DNA of 64,000 nt from Nitzschia sp. DOCU1 (taxonomy: Eukaryota; Bacillariophyta; Bacillariophyceae; Bacillariales; Bacillariaceae), in contig OX595987.1 of NCBI GenBank assembly GCA_951394045.1, positions 1,736,001-1,800,000 of the forward strand. The letters run 5' to 3'. Positions 26,504 to 39,821 of this stretch are shown here, piece by piece. The notes beneath the pieces were generated by a model, which saw only the letters and a program-made list of their open reading frames with translations, made no database searches and had not been told where the DNA came from. The stretch's first letter is position 1. Every line of letters starts with the position of its first letter. The position numbers and the translations under genes are program-made.

Positions 26504-29459
26504 ATGGCTCCCAAAGACAAGGAGGATTCCGCGGTCGCCGTGGCGGCCGAGTCCGACAAGAAGAAGGACGACGATAAGAAAAACAAAAAGGGTGAAGTCG
26601 ATGAACATGAAAATATGAGCGAAGAGGATCGTGAGCTGAAGGAGCGTCTTGAAACCTGTGTTTCCACTGTCCTGAATGAAGAAAACGAGGCGAGTGTGAC
26701 GGTGCAGATCCGCAACAATGCTTTGGATGTCATCGTCAGTGAACTCCGAACGGCAACATCGTCCATGACTTCGGTGCCCAAGCCTCTCAAGTTCTTGAGA
26801 CCGCATTTTGCGAAAATGAAGGCTCTTTATACGACCATGGAGAAGGGAGATATGGACAACTTAGCGTTGGAACTTCGAGCTCGATTGGCAGATGTCTTGG
26901 CGGTACTGGCCATGACCATGGGAAAGCCAGGTGAGTGTGAAGTGACTCGTTATCGGAAAGGGGCTTCAGGGGCTGCTGAGAGTTAGTATAGGAAACTCAC
27001 CAACTTTCTGCGTTTGTAGAGGAGCGCGAGAGCTTGAAATTCAAACTAGCCGGTGCCAGAGACTACGAGACCCTCGAAAGTAGGGGAGCTCCCTCCAGGC
27101 ACGCCCAGGACAACTTGAACAGCTGGGGGCACGAGTTTGTTCGTAGTTTGGCAGGAGAAATCGGTCAAGAATATAACCAGAGAATTGTAGACTCGGGCGC
27201 GGACCCAGAATCGGACGAACCTTTTGCAGATTTGTTGAAAATGGTGCACGTCATTGTGCCATTCCATTTGACGCATAACGCCGAGGCTGAAGCTGTGGAT
27301 CTCTTGATTGAAGTACAGCGTCTCAAATTCTTGCTGGAATTAGACGGTATTGATGAAAATAACTACCAGCGAATTTGTCTCTACCTCATGAAGACGGCGA
27401 GTTACATGTCTGACCCGGACGACCTTCAGGTAAGAAAGAATTTTTGTCAACGCTTACCATAGACCCGACTTTTGACTCATCGCTTCTTGCGTGTTACTGC
27501 TGGCTACAGGAAATGTACGAGACGGCTTATGAAATCTTCAAAAAGCAAAAGCAATATTTTGATGCATTGATTGTTGTACTTCGCATGGACCGACACGAGG
27601 AGATCCCGCTCCTAATGAGCGAGTGCGAGGATCCCCTTGTCAAGAAGCAAATGTGCATTTTGCTTGGCCGGCACCGTGTCAACTTTCAAGTGGAAGATGA
27701 TCCTCTTGAGGAGGAATTAAATGAATTGATCGGGAACGAAAAGTTGAGCGAGCAATTTCTGAAGGTTGCTCAAGATTTGGATGTCTTGGACCCCAAGACA
27801 CCGGAAGATATTTACAAGTCGCACTTGGCTGAAACTGGAGGATTCAGTCGACGACGCGACGCTGGTGGTGCGCAGGTCGATAGTGCCCGCGCCAACTTGG
27901 CCTCCACCTTTGTCAACGCATTTGTCAATGCCGGTTTTTGCAAGGACAAATTGATGACCCCCGACAGTGAATGGCTGTACAAGAACAAAGACCACGGAAT
28001 GATGTCCGCTGCGGCATCTCTTGGAAGCATCCTCTTGTGGAATGTCGAAGAGGGGCTAACGCAAATCGACAAATTCCTCTATAGTAACGAGGAATATGTC
28101 AAGGCAGGAGCTGCCCTCGCGGTTGGTATCCTCAGCAGCGGAGTCCGGAACGACGCTGATCCAGCTCTAGCCCTACTGAGTGAACACGTTGAAGGTGACA
28201 GTCATATTATGAAGTGCTCCTCGTGCACCGGCCTTGGAATCGCCTACGCTGGCATGGCAAGAGAAGACGTAATGGAACTCCTTGTTCCAGTTATAGAGCA
28301 GACGGAATGTGGTCCTTCAGGGTTCATGGAGGTTGCACTGGCTGGACTTGCCCTTGGTATGGTTTTTGTGGGCAAATGCGATGACAACGTTGGTGGTACG
28401 ATCGTGCAACGTCTCATGGAAGCCACCGATGAGGAGTTGGATCATTCTCACGCCCGATACTTGTGCTTGGGCTTGGCCATCTTATTCCTTGGTCAGATGG
28501 AGAAGGCGGATGCTATGATGGAGGCCTTGCGCACTATTGAACACAAGATTTCCAAGTACGCTGTTATCATGCTAGAGACCGCAGCTTACGCGGGATCTGG
28601 AAACGTTTTGAAGGTTCAGGAAATGCTGCACCAGTGTGCGGAACACTTGACCGAGGACGCTGAGCATCAGATGGCTGCCGTCTTGGGAATTGGTCTCATC
28701 ACAATGGGAGAAGACGTGGGGTGCGAAATGGCGCTTCGATCTTTTGATCATTTGCTTCACTACTGCGAGCTTCCTATTAAGCGGGCGGTACCGCTCGCCT
28801 TGGCGATCCTGCATATTTCCAACCCGGACTTTGCTGTTATTGACCAACTTTCGCGACTTTCACACGATCCGGACGCCGAGATATCACAGAATGCCATCAT
28901 GGGGCTCGGGGTCGTCAGCGCTGGAACGAACAACTCTCGAGTTGCCGGTTTGCTGCGGCAACTTAGCGAGTTTTACAGCAAAGAGGCAGGCCACGTGTTC
29001 TGTGTGCGCATTGCCCAGGGTCTTTTGCACATGGGCAAGGGTCTCTTGTCCATCAACCCTTTCCACGCGGATCGTATGCTCATGAGTGGACCGGCCCTTG
29101 CAGGCGTGTTGGTACTCATGCACTCTTGCCTGGACCTGAAGAATACCCTTCTTGACAAGAGTCATTATCTCCTCTACTATCTGACTTGTGCTATGAATCC
29201 AAGAATGCTCATCACAGTTGGCGAAGATATTTCCTGGCGCCCTGTCACTGTTCGGGTGGGTCTGGCTGTCGAGACAGTCGGTCAAGCCGGAAAGCCAAAG
29301 CGTATCACCGGTTTCCAGACGCACACGACACCTGTGTTGTTGGGTGCAACAGATCGTGCAGAATTGGGAACAGAAGAGGTTATCAGTGTCTCAAGTATTC
29401 TTGAAGGTGTTGTCATTGTCAAGAACAACCCAGACTACAAGCCCGAAGAAACAAAGTAA
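26504..29459 (+). CDS. RPN1: 26S proteasome regulatory subunit RPN1 (PSMD2)
   Basis: Three exons: 26504-26930, 27020-27429 and 27510-29459. Introns of 89 and 80 bp have GTGAGT and GTAAGA donors. The product is about 928 aa, close to the family length. The N-terminus is lysine/aspartate-rich and disordered. The body matches RPN1 throughout: LSWGHEFVR-type segment (NSWGHEFVRSLAGEIG), QVDSARANLASTFVNAFVNAGF, WLYKNKDHGMMSAAASLG, GLTQIDKFLYSNEEYVKAGA, then the proteasome/cyclosome toroid repeats (GLGIAYAG, AYAGSGNVLKVQEML, GLGVVSAGTNN) and the C-terminal NPRMLITV. RPN1 is a base subunit of the 19S particle that docks ubiquitin-like shuttle factors and Ubp6. Confidence 0.95.
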
Positions 29460-29534
29460 ACTAGTCGTCACTATACCGTCCATTTCGATTCCCCCTTGTG
29501 AAAGCGCGATCTATGAAATTTTTATTCTTTGCGT

Positions 29535-31284
29535 CTATTCCGTCATGGCCTCTTCTGCGGCAGCATGAGAATCCATGTCTGGATCGTCATCCTCTCGTGC
29601 CGAGTTATGCCACGAAGTATCAGGATCGCGGCGGTTTGATCTCCTCTCGCGGATGTTTCCCTTGTGGCGCTTGTACGCTTCCACGTACTCCTTCTTGACT
29701 CCGCCTTCTTTAAAGTCCATGCTACCGTGGTAAGAGATATCCAAACCGACCAATTCTTCCAAGGAGTCAGCACGTAGCCATCCCTTGTAGTTGAGCCAGA
29801 TGAAGAACGGGAACATTGTGAAGAAAGCCCACCCAATGATGAAGAGACACTCACAGACCTGGTTAGCCAACAAACGAGCATCGAAGCTCCCCCGTCCAAG
29901 ACTGTAGAACCAACCAACGTGGTCATCCCGTCCGTAGCAGAGTTCCATCAATCTTGGTGACGCCATGAAGCCTGACGCTATGACACCCCAAATACCATTG
30001 GCCATGTGCACCGGGATGGCATCCACGGCATCGTCGATTCGAAGCCGGATGAGCAACCCAGAAACGTAGATGTAGAGCCATCCGGCCACAATACCGACAA
30101 CAACTGCCGCCCAAGGTTCCACTACGCCACAACCACTTGTGATTGCCACCAAACCAGACAAGCATCCATTCATGGCCATGACTAACGAAAAGTGGGGCTC
30201 ACCAGTTCGGCGCTCTTCAATATAGAGGTTAGTGAAAAGCGCAGACACTCCACCTGTGGCAGCAGCCAGAGAGGTGGAAACAGCAGCGTTGGCTGCGGCC
30301 AGACCGTAGTCTGGGATACCCAGAACCAAAGCAGATCCAGGATTGAATCCATACCCTGGTTGCAAAACAATAGGCGATGGTTGAGCGAAAGATACTTCGA
30401 AAAGATCCGCCCTTACCACTAATGAATGAAAACTTACATCCAAACCAGAGAACCATGGTTCCAAGAAGCTGTAGAGCAACCGAGTGGCCCGGGAACGACT
30501 TGGGGGTTTCAAGTGGTTCGCCCTGGGCATCATAGAATCGTCCGCGGCGAGGTCCCAACACCATGGTGGCAAAGAGCGCAGTCGTTCCCCCAGTGATGTG
30601 CACTACACCAGATCCAGCAAAATCCACGGCTCCACTGCCCAAAAACGGATCCACATTGGAAATACTCAAAAAGCCATTGCCTGACCAGAGAGCGTGAGCA
30701 ACCACCGGGTACACGAAACCAGCTAGGACCACCGAATAGCAGAGGTACGCAGCCATCTGGCAACGTTCTGCCAGGGTTCCAGCAACGATCGTCACGGAAG
30801 TAGCCGAAAAGGTGTATTGAAAGAACCAGAAAGAGGGATCATTGATTTGTGCAAACTCAGAAGTGCCAATAAACGTCGTATTCGTGCTAGTGCTTTGTCC
30901 GCCGAAAGAAAAGGCATAACCTACAAGTGAAAGGAGCAACAAGGATCAGCCGCCAAGTTTCATCCAATGAAAGCATGTACCGACCAGTGCGGCAGACTTA
31001 CCCACGAGGTAGAAGGCAATGGCAGCACCACAGGCATCCAACAGGTTCTTCAACATTGTGTTTTGAACGTTCTTAACTCGGACGGATCCTGCACATAACA
31101 TGGCGAATCCGGCTTGCATGAAGAAAATCATGGCACCAGCGAGCACGTAGAGGAAGTGGATAAGATCGTCGGCTCTATCTTGGGCCTTGCCCTGAAGGGC
31201 GTTGGAGATACATTCCAGGATGGCACTTTGGCCAGCATCAGGATTGTCTTCCTGACAAACTTGGAAAACGTTATCGGAGGACAT
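29535..31284 (-). CDS. AMT: Ammonium transporter (AMT family)
   Basis: Three exons: 31284-31002, 30920-30438 and 30355-29535. Introns of 81 and 82 bp each split a Gly or Trp codon correctly (YLVG-YAFSFGG; LWFG-W-YGFNPGS). The product is 528 aa with about eleven membrane helices. Diagnostic motifs: the AMT signature DFAGSGVVHITGG with the first pore His, QAGFAMLCAGSVR, LAERCQMAAYL, WFGWYGFNPGS, and the second pore His in DAIPVHMANGIWG. The C-terminal cytosolic tail (about 90 residues) is charged and ends in an acidic, Arg-rich segment; such tails gate AMTs allosterically through phosphorylation. It imports ammonium at the plasma membrane and is often induced by nitrogen limitation in diatoms. 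Confidence 0.95.
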
Positions 31285-32331
31285 TCTTACAAAAACAAAA
31301 CAGGGAAAATTTGCTGCGATTCAAAAAGGGAAAGATGATGGTGTCTTTAGATACAACTGCACCGAGTGATGAGTTCTGCGTTTCCAGTCACCAAAATGGG
31401 AAGGGTAATTGGATTACAAAAAGAAGTGCGCGAAGCAATAAGCTTTTGCGGAGCACACGCTGCGATTGTCAACAGCGAAGGAAAGCAAGGTGGTATTCGA
31501 TTGAATTGGGATGTACGGAATAGCGGTGGCAACACGTGAAACTCTACTCTAGCGTTTCCTCTCTTGCGTAAGCTAATCCAGACAAGTTCTCTTTGTTTCG
31601 GCATGCGGCGGCATACACCAATTCTTCTCTTCATCTTGACGGATTTTTGTTTCCTTCGTTAAGTCCAAATTACGTTGGTGCCCGAACTAAGCCGAGTTCT
31701 GGGGTCGTAGTTTTTCAGTGACATTAACCCCTGAAATCTACGAGGCAGAATATGCGACAGCTTACATAACATATCCGAGTTCAGTCAATCGATTGATCTG
31801 AAAGGGGTCATTGCGTTAGGCCACAAACTTCCTTTGTTCGGAAAGGAAGTTGAGAGAGTTGAAGTCATTTTGTTGACAAAACAATTGCTACGGTACGGTA
31901 GGGCTCGTACCAGGTATGGCTATCTGGTATGGGACAAAATGCTAAATATGCCAGCGAAGTTCAATTAAGCTACCAGAAGAAATTCAAGAAGCCTCGCGCT
32001 AAGTGCTTCTAATAAGTGCGATCCACAATTCCACAAAAGTAAACGTACGATACCTGGTATTCATGGTACGTATGTATTCTTTACTCCAGCGCACATTTGC
32101 CTGACTGATCATTTGAATAGTACTTGTGCCTTATTACAACTACGTACCGTTTGTCCTACTAGACTACTTCGAGAGGGGAGTATGTGCCATAATCCACCAC
32201 CATAGGTGCTCAAACGCCAATGCACGGTGCCTCCCAAGCTAACAACGGTAGTAGCTCGTTACCCATTGCCAGACTCTCGCGCACGTAGATTGGTTCTGCT
32301 ATCGCAGTGGCAGCATCGGTGCAGTAGCTGT
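31285..32331. other. Gene-free interval
   Basis: About 1 kb containing the AMT upstream region and the 3' side of the myosin gene. It is relatively AT-rich between 31700 and 32150, with several short GGTAC/CTGGTAT-type repeats (around 31893-31935 and 32040-32070). No coding frame, RNA gene or mobile element is recognisable. Confidence 0.55.
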
Positions 32332-35300
32332 CTAGAACTCATACTGCGTGCTACATAACCTCTCGTCTTCGTCCTCGAGCGAGGAAGACATCGGCTGCGT
32401 ACTGTTACTGTTGTCTTCTTTTCTTGAAACAAGAATCTTCTCACACACGATACAGACCCAAGAAGGATCAAAAATTTCAAAAGACTTTGGGAAATAGTCA
32501 GGTGCCAGCCTGCAACGGGAACATGCACTACAAATATGCCTTCCGCAGTGCCTGCAGTGCAACGCCCGCGAAATAGAACCCAGTGGAGACTTGCAGTGCA
32601 TGCACCATGGACGCGTTGGTGCCAACTTTGGTGGCCGGGTGATTGCTGCAAGGATCCGATGAAGTGAGTGGTCGTCGACAACCATGTCAAGGGCAAGGAC
32701 TTCCGAGGTTCCCATTTCATCCCAGAACGCTGTCCACCGTTTTGGCTACAAAAGTAAAGCAATGGATTAGTATAACCAAAAGTATCATCGAACAAAACCT
32801 TCTTGTAGAACTTCTATTCGTCTTACCTTCCTCCACAGCAAGTGAAGCTCAGCGGCACGGTTGACAAGTTGGACAGCACTATCAGTATCTCTGTGGAACA
32901 AGCTAAGATGCAGTGGAGTAGCCCCAGTGCTTGACTGCTGGTTGGGGTCCGCCCCGTGGAACAGCATGGCGTGCAGGCACTCTTGGTATACGTCTTCATT
33001 TCGCAGAGCGTTGTTGTTGCAAAGTAGCAGTAGCGGTTCTTGGCTACGACTGTTTGGAATTCGTGGGCTGGCTCCCTTTTCTAGCAATGCATTGACCACG
33101 TCACCGGCATCCGGCGTTTCGATCTGTACTGCATAGTGTAAAGGAGTATTGCCTTCGCTGTCCTGGTAGTTCAAATCGCAAGCGTCGACGCTGCAAAGGA
33201 GTCCAGCAATAACGGCACGGGCTCTGTCAGATGATGTCTCGATCGTATCGGGCATTGCAACCAAATGAATTGGAGTCAGCCAGCGAAGGTTGTCCGCCGT
33301 GTCCACTTTGGCGAAGTGCTTGAGGAGGACACGGACGGATCCAGAATCTCTGCGTTGTACAGCGATATGTAGCGCGCAAATCCCGTCAATATTTGGAATG
33401 TTCGGGTTAGCACGTCCTGTTTCTAGTAGCAAATGCGTCATAGGAGGTCCTCCAGCCAAATGAAGCGGGGTGTCTCCATTGCTATCCTGTGCATTCACAA
33501 TCGCGCCGTTTTCAAGAAGGAGTCTCGATATTTTCACGTCGTCAGTTGCTACAGCAATGTGTAGTGCCGTTCTACCATCCTCGCCAATCTCGTTGACAAG
33601 CACATGGGGTTCTTCTGAAGTCTTCAGTATATCACTTACACGGCGGTAATCCTTATCGTTGATTGACTGGTGAAGCCAGCGGAGCTCGTCTGCGAACTCA
33701 AAACCACGTCTCTCCTCCAACGGAAGAGGCCCCTCCTCGAACGCAGGACGAGGAGTCATCATCGTCGTGGTGGCGTAAATTCTGGACGAATTTCGGCCAG
33801 GCGAGCCGCTAGTACTTTCAAGATGGTAGTCTGCTATCTCGGTATGCCTCTCTGCGTCGAGAAGACTGACAGAAGAGGACGACATCGCCGGGTTGACTCC
33901 ACTGGAGTGCCAAGACATTGGTGTAACTTCTCCTTGAATCATCTCTCGTCTTCTCGGCGGGCTTTCAGGTAGCCCTTCTCTTCTACTAAAAGTAGAACTT
34001 CTCGAAATAGTTGGGAGCAAGGTCGGGGATGGCGAATGGGGCGAGTAAGTATTTCCAAGACTTGACGCTTGGCTTGCGGTATCGTCCTTCTTGCTCCCAA
34101 ACAAGGACCAAGTCGACATTTTTCGTACAATCACTGCCTCCGGTGGCTGATCCTCCCGTCGCCGCAGTGGAACCGGGTTCAAGATTTCGCTTTGTCTGGC
34201 GAGTGCCGCTTGCAATCGCTCGACCTCCGTCCTCAACTGTTCGACTTCTGCTTCGTATACCGAGACAGGGTCAACTTCACGTGTCGTTCTCCACTCCACC
34301 GACTGGCTTTTCCTACTCTCGGTTTCATCGTCAACGGGCATTCTCGAACGTCGCAGCATTTCTACCTCTTTTCTCAGCTTTAGAGACTCTTCCCTGAAGC
34401 GGTCCCGCTCGGCAGCCACAGCATCGAGATCGCGAGCCTCGAGGCGAAGCTCTCGAAGGATAAGCTTGGCTTGACGTTGGCGCCAACAGCACTGGATCAC
34501 GATCGACGCTGAGCGCATAGCTACGAAGCCAGTCTCGTGGTAGTGTCTCCTCCAACACCGCTGGATAGCCAAAGCATGCATTTCCACACGCAAAATTGCA
34601 TACAGCTTTCTGGCGATGACTCCGCGCCCATATGCCTGGCAGAAATTTGCAATCAGCCGGGCGGCCATAAATGAATACTCTGCCACAAACCCACGGAATG
34701 CACTTTGGATCTTGGTAGCGGCAGCTTGTTCACGAAGGTAGCAAACCCTCCTCGTCGCAATGATCCGACGCGCAAATGCCTGAATAGTAACTGCGGCCAT
34801 GAATACATCATAGTAGTGAAGTTGCGCAAGAAATCTTCGAATGTGCTTTTGGACTGCGACCGCACATTTCTCCAGATGCATATTTCGTAAGAATTCAAGC
34901 GCTTCAAACACTGGGCGTCGGAGAAAAACCTTTGAACGTCCCATCTGCATACCCAAAGATACCAAACTGAAAGATTGCTGGTAAGAAACAGCCCATTTTA
35001 ATCGAACACGGTTTTCTTGCAACACTTACTCTCGAATCTGTGCGGTACTCGCAGCCCCTGCTTGTTGCATGAAGACATCCACGACCTGCGGCAGGAGACT
35101 GTTTACAACATCTCTACAGCGAACGCTTGGAGCGCCATGCCCGCGTCCTCGTAGCCGAGACCTGACCAAAACCCCGTAGCGATGAATGAAACTTTCGTGA
35201 AAATAGCGGTGTGGAAATCCCACTCGAGACACTCGAATTGCCTCCAGCACACCTGCGCAACGCAGTTGATCAGCAAGGATGTGCGGTTGGAACTGATTCG

Positions 35301-37815
35301 GGATCAACTCGTCGTTTGGTTTCAAACAACGAACATAGTGGGGCGTCGTGGCTTCAATGCGCCGCCGCAATTCTCTCAGTTGTTGACTGAACTGGCTACC
35401 GACGCTTTCACGAAGGATCGAACTTGATCCGCGATGAAGCTGCTTCTTGTTCATCGGAGAAATGGCAGCCCGGTCTCTGGTATAGGATGACACACTGCTC
35501 GTTGGCGACGGACAGCGCTGCGGATTCACCGTCGCGTCGTCTAAAGCCCCTTCCTTTAATAGCTCACCCAAATAGGAGAGAAAAGGAACGGAAGATGAAG
35601 TCAACAGCTCCGTCGTCTCTTTGGGAAGCTCGTCTTTGTTCTTTTCGAGGAAGTTCCGTGCATCGTAAGTAACCGGACCAGCGTAGTGTTGAATAGAAAA
35701 GGCCAAATTTGATCGCTCGGTCATGGTACCCGAAAAACGGGGGTGCTCTTTGCACTTGTCGTGAACTGTTCGACAAAACGTCGCATCGGTGCAAGTTGCA
35801 AGTCGACATTGTTCGTCCAAAATTGACAAGATTCCACCTCGACGATTTTCAATCAAATCCAGGATATCTTGATTGTCGGGAAACTCAATAAAGGACCACT
35901 CGATTCCTTCCCGATCATATTCTTCCTGTTCCAACTTGAATACGAAGCGATTTTGCAGCTGCTGAAGAGCTTCATTGCAATAGTTGATGCAAAGCTGTTC
36001 AAACGAATTAACTTGAAAAGATTCGAACCCGAAGATATCCAAGACACCAATCCGGGAAAGACGGCCCATATGGTGGCTGGCACCGTGCTCGACCGCAATA
36101 GACTGGTTGATTTTCTGGACAATATGCGTAAAGAGGGCACCATAGGTAGCCTTGATGAGAGCCTCCAGCGCCTTTCTCGCTTGTGCCACTGTCAAGTTCT
36201 TATGAAAGACTTCTCCCCTTGCCTCAATGGCACAGACACACAGTGAATTGTTCAGAGCTTCCACAGGAACGCCCCAAAGTTCCAGGGCCGACCGAAGTGA
36301 TGATGATTGGACCAACTCACTACCTTCTTCGCCGCCAGCAGTGGTCAACTCGCGAAGGTCGATATTTGAGGTATGCAACAAGGCACAGGCGACAGACATC
36401 ATATCCAGTTGCTCCTCTTTGGTGAAACCAACAGTATCAAGCGCCTTACGAAGCTGTTGATAGGTTTCTCGATCCTCCACTCCGTCGCGTCGATCAAAGG
36501 TTCCCGAAGATGCCGTCATTCGAAAGTCTCGCGCCGTTACATTTCCAATTTTAAGGGCCTGACGTTCCTTTTGAGGCAGACCCGCTAGTATCTCATAAAA
36601 GACATGATAATTGCGCTCTCCCGGAGCTTGTGATATGAGTCGCACCTTTTCCAATAGATACGTCTCAATCGATGCAGACACCAACGTTCCAGACGAAGTG
36701 AATAGTAGCTCCATAAACTTTCCAAAGCGCGACGAGTTATCGTTCCGAACTGTTCGGGCGTTTCCAAAGGACTCTAAAATGGGATTGGACTGCAATATTT
36801 GAGATTCAATTCCCTCGCGATGCATCTCGGTATTCTGCGCAGAGGACATCCGTTGCGATTGCGTTGCTAGATACCCCATGATGATTTTCGTAGTAACCGT
36901 CTTGCCTGACCCACTTTCCCCAGAGACTAAAATCGATTGATCTATAGTAGCCCCCGGTGTCCTGTCTCCCATACTGACAAGCATACTCCGATAAGCATCT
37001 TGCGCAATCGCATAGACATGGGGCGGAGGTCGTTCTAACGTGTCTCCTTGCCAGTATCGTTCCATGATTTTCTCACTATAAATCCGATCCAGCGACCGAA
37101 ATGGATTCAACGCCAGTAAAATCTTTCCCGTGTACGTGTAGATAGCATCTTGTCGATATCGTTCTTGTAGACAATACACTACCGCGGGCTCGTGTAAATG
37201 CGTCAGTACCGTCAAATCGTCAGGAGGTGTTCGATCTCGTCTAGTCCACCAAGTGTTGGCATCGCAAACCAACGGATCGACTATATCGCCGGGATCATAG
37301 GATAACGAAACAGTCGCATTTCGCAAATGCGATGGAGCAAATTCCTCATCTTGTACAGTAAAGGTTGCCACCACTGTTCTTGCGTTTTGTTTGGCGCGAT
37401 ATCGATGAGGACTGGACGGTCTAGTATCACTGGAAGCCCCCGACGTTTGCACAACTATAGCTCGTACCCAATCCCACCCGGCACCGGCAACTGTGTTTTT
37501 ATCTCGTCCCCGTTTCCGTGACGATGGCGGCGTCCAACCTCTTGGCAATGTTCCATGATTGTTCCAAATAGCGTCGACTGCATCGACTCGAATCCATACA
37601 TAGGAAGAGTTGTCGGATGACATCTGGCGAGCAGTAGAAGCGGAGCGGCGAGGCGAAAGAGACGAAGAAGCAGGCCCAGGACTGTATACCGAGGGTACCG
37701 AGTCCTCATCTGGTTCTTGAAACTGTTGCTGTCGTTGTCGGACAATTCCTCCAAAATTTCGGTCCCCGACGGCAGATCCTCTGCTTCGAAGCATCATCTT
37801 CTTGCGGCAATTCAC
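32332..37815 (-). CDS. Myosin heavy chain with IQ motifs, ankyrin repeats and FYVE finger
   Basis: Three exons: 37815-35030, 34966-32827 and 32745-32332. Introns of 63 and 81 bp restore frame as IRD-LVSLGMQMGRSKVFLRR and LLWRK-PKRWTAFWDE. The product is about 1,779 aa. The motor domain is about residues 190-960: P-loop GESGSGKT, switch I NDNSSRFGKF, switch II DIFGFESF, relay LEQEEYDREGI, and the actin-binding part HYVRCLKPND. IQ motifs follow (AVAVQKHIRRFLAQ, TIQAFARRII, TKIQSAFRGF, IQRCWRR), then a short coiled coil and a Ser-rich linker. About six ankyrin repeats come next (GRTALHIAVA, GDTPLHLAGG, GATPLHLSLF). Last is a FYVE-type zinc finger (WCMHCKSPLG, LHCRHCGRHIC, WVCIVC). FYVE usually binds PI3P, so endosomal transport is inferred. 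Confidence 0.9.
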
Positions 37816-38355
37816 CGAACCAAGCCGTTGTTGTTACTACTGTTGATAACACCACGAAATATAATGTCAATGGCAACACTCTCGTTAGCAAGAGGCCCCA
37901 GTGTGTACTTCCACAAAAACGTGGAATTGCGTCTGTTGTGGATGGAGGACGAAATCACTCAAACGCAAGGAAGTCGTGTAATTTGCATACCAAAGACGGG
38001 CCCAACGTTGCTAGAAGTCTGGATAATCGGTGACACACACACAAAATAACCAATCGAACGGACAAATGTCGGAAGGCGGGCGTCATTCTCAACGGAAGGG
38101 TTTCAAAGAGGGGCTTAGAAAAGGAAGGGAAAGGTATTTGGGGGCACTAATGCCTCATCCATTCGTCCCCCGTCATTTGGCAATGACGCCAACATCAGCC
38201 ATTTTACAACCACAAATATTCATTGCCACGAATCTTTCACATTCCTTGCTTCCTTTATTTTGGAGAAACAAGTGTACCACAACCACCCACAACTATCGGC
38301 ATTAATAAAAAGCCATATCGACAAAAGTACTCCTTCTCGGCGCAGTTGCAGTAAA
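37816..38355. other. Divergent upstream region of the myosin and CEPT genes
   Basis: About 540 bp between start codons. Plus-strand open frames here (37717-38049, 38030-38305) have no family resemblance. No further feature is supported. Confidence 0.5.
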
Positions 38356-39693
38356 ATGGTCCCCAAAGTCCGATCAGCCCTCATGTCCAAAACTGCCTCC
38401 AGCGCTAGTAGTGCCGAAAGTTCGGTGACGGACCCATCACCATCACCATCCCAAGCCAAGGACGTTTATTATTACTATTTGACTCCTGATGCACGAGAAA
38501 AGTTGCCTCAATATCAATATCGGGGAGCCGATTTCTCATTGCTGTATCACTACGTCTTGTCACCATTGGCAGGCTGGTGTGTCGATCATTTGGTGCCCCG
38601 ATCCGTGGCACCCAACAGCATTACCCTGTTTGGACTGGTATGGATGATTACCGCTTATCTGACGTATTGGTATCATGTTCCGACACTACAAGTCGACCAG
38701 GAACCTCCTAGATGGATCTTTTTGTGGAATGGCATTTCCATGTTGGCGTATCAAACCTTGGACAATATGGACGGCAAACAAGCCCGACGCACCCAAACAT
38801 CCAGTCCCTTAGGGCTGCTCTTTGATCATGGATGTGATGCGATCAATTCCATCTTTGGAAGTGCCAATTGGATCATTGGTATGGCTTTGGTACCTCAAGA
38901 TAATTTGCTCGAATGCTGGGCCTTGATCTTTGGTCCCTTTGCCATGTTTTATATTGCCACGTGGGAACAATATCATACTGGGGAACTTATCCTTCCCATT
39001 ATTAACGGACCCAACGAAGGACTCTTGGGTGGTGTCTTGTTGAGCTTTACGTCGTGGTGGTATGGCCCGTCCTTTTGGCAAGGTACAGACTGGTGCGATT
39101 CGTTGCGGACGGTATTGCCCCTCCTACCACAGGGCATTCGAAATTGTGATGTGGTAGTGGTGGCAGCCAGTATTGGGTTTGTTCAAGAAATTGTCATTAA
39201 AACGTTTCATGTGACACGGAAATATCCAGGATCTAGTTTCGACTTGCTACCCTTTGCGGTACTTGCGACGTGCTTTTTTCTCGTGGGAGTTTGGGAACCC
39301 ATGGTCTGGTTATCCTTGCCACGCACCAGTCTACACTTGGCAATGCTCTTGTTTGTGGAAATGTCGACGGAACTCATGTTGGCGCATGTGACAGCACAAC
39401 ACTTTTCGCCCATGGGACGATGGCAGGTGGTACCGTTGTTAGTGTTGACCATTTGGATGGGTGTCGTGGGGATGGACGACGACGACGACAAGACGAGCAG
39501 TGACCATCTACTACTACTACAGCACTGGATCATTGCATACACATGGAGCTTGGCGTCCTATTTGCTGTTCAAGGTTGTATTGGTCATTCAAGAAATGTGC
39601 CACGCATTGCAGATATGGTGCTTTGACATTGTCACCCCGTACCGTTCGCCCTTGACAATCGCCAGCAAACGTGTGACGAACAAGGGCGACTAA
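38356..39693 (+). CDS. Choline/ethanolamine phosphotransferase (CDP-alcohol phosphatidyltransferase)
   Basis: The start is chosen at 38356 (MVPKVRSALMSK); an in-frame ATG 96 bp upstream is possible. The product is 445 aa with about eight membrane helices. The catalytic CDP-alcohol phosphotransferase motif D-G-x2-A-R-x8-G-x3-D-x3-D is complete, running from NMDGKQARR through PLGLLFDHGCDA (around 38768-38839). The preceding YRGADFSLLYHYVLSPL and PNSITLFGL segments are typical of eukaryotic CPT/EPT/CEPT1 enzymes. They transfer phosphocholine or phosphoethanolamine from the CDP form to diacylglycerol, in the last step of the Kennedy pathway at the ER or Golgi. Choline versus ethanolamine preference cannot be told from sequence by eye. 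Confidence 0.9.
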   Translation: MVPKVRSALMSKTASSASSAESSVTDPSPSPSQAKDVYYYYLTPDAREKLPQYQYRGADFSLLYHYVLSPLAGWCVDHLVPRSVAPNSITLFGLVWMITAYLTYWYHVPTLQVDQEPPRWIFLWNGISMLAYQTLDNMDGKQARRTQTSSPLGLLFDHGCDAINSIFGSANWIIGMALVPQDNLLECWALIFGPFAMFYIATWEQYHTGELILPIINGPNEGLLGGVLLSFTSWWYGPSFWQGTDWCDSLRTVLPLLPQGIRNCDVVVVAASIGFVQEIVIKTFHVTRKYPGSSFDLLPFAVLATCFFLVGVWEPMVWLSLPRTSLHLAMLLFVEMSTELMLAHVTAQHFSPMGRWQVVPLLVLTIWMGVVGMDDDDDKTSSDHLLLLQHWIIAYTWSLASYLLFKVVLVIQEMCHALQIWCFDIVTPYRSPLTIASKRVTNKGD

Positions 39694-39821
39694 CTCACTA
39701 CTAGCCACCACTGGAGCCGATAACATTAATCGGCAATCGATGTGCAATTATGAACGGCTATCGGCTGAATGCTATGCAAAGTGCAGTGCCCCCGCGCTAA
39801 TATTCTTGGACCGACCACTCC

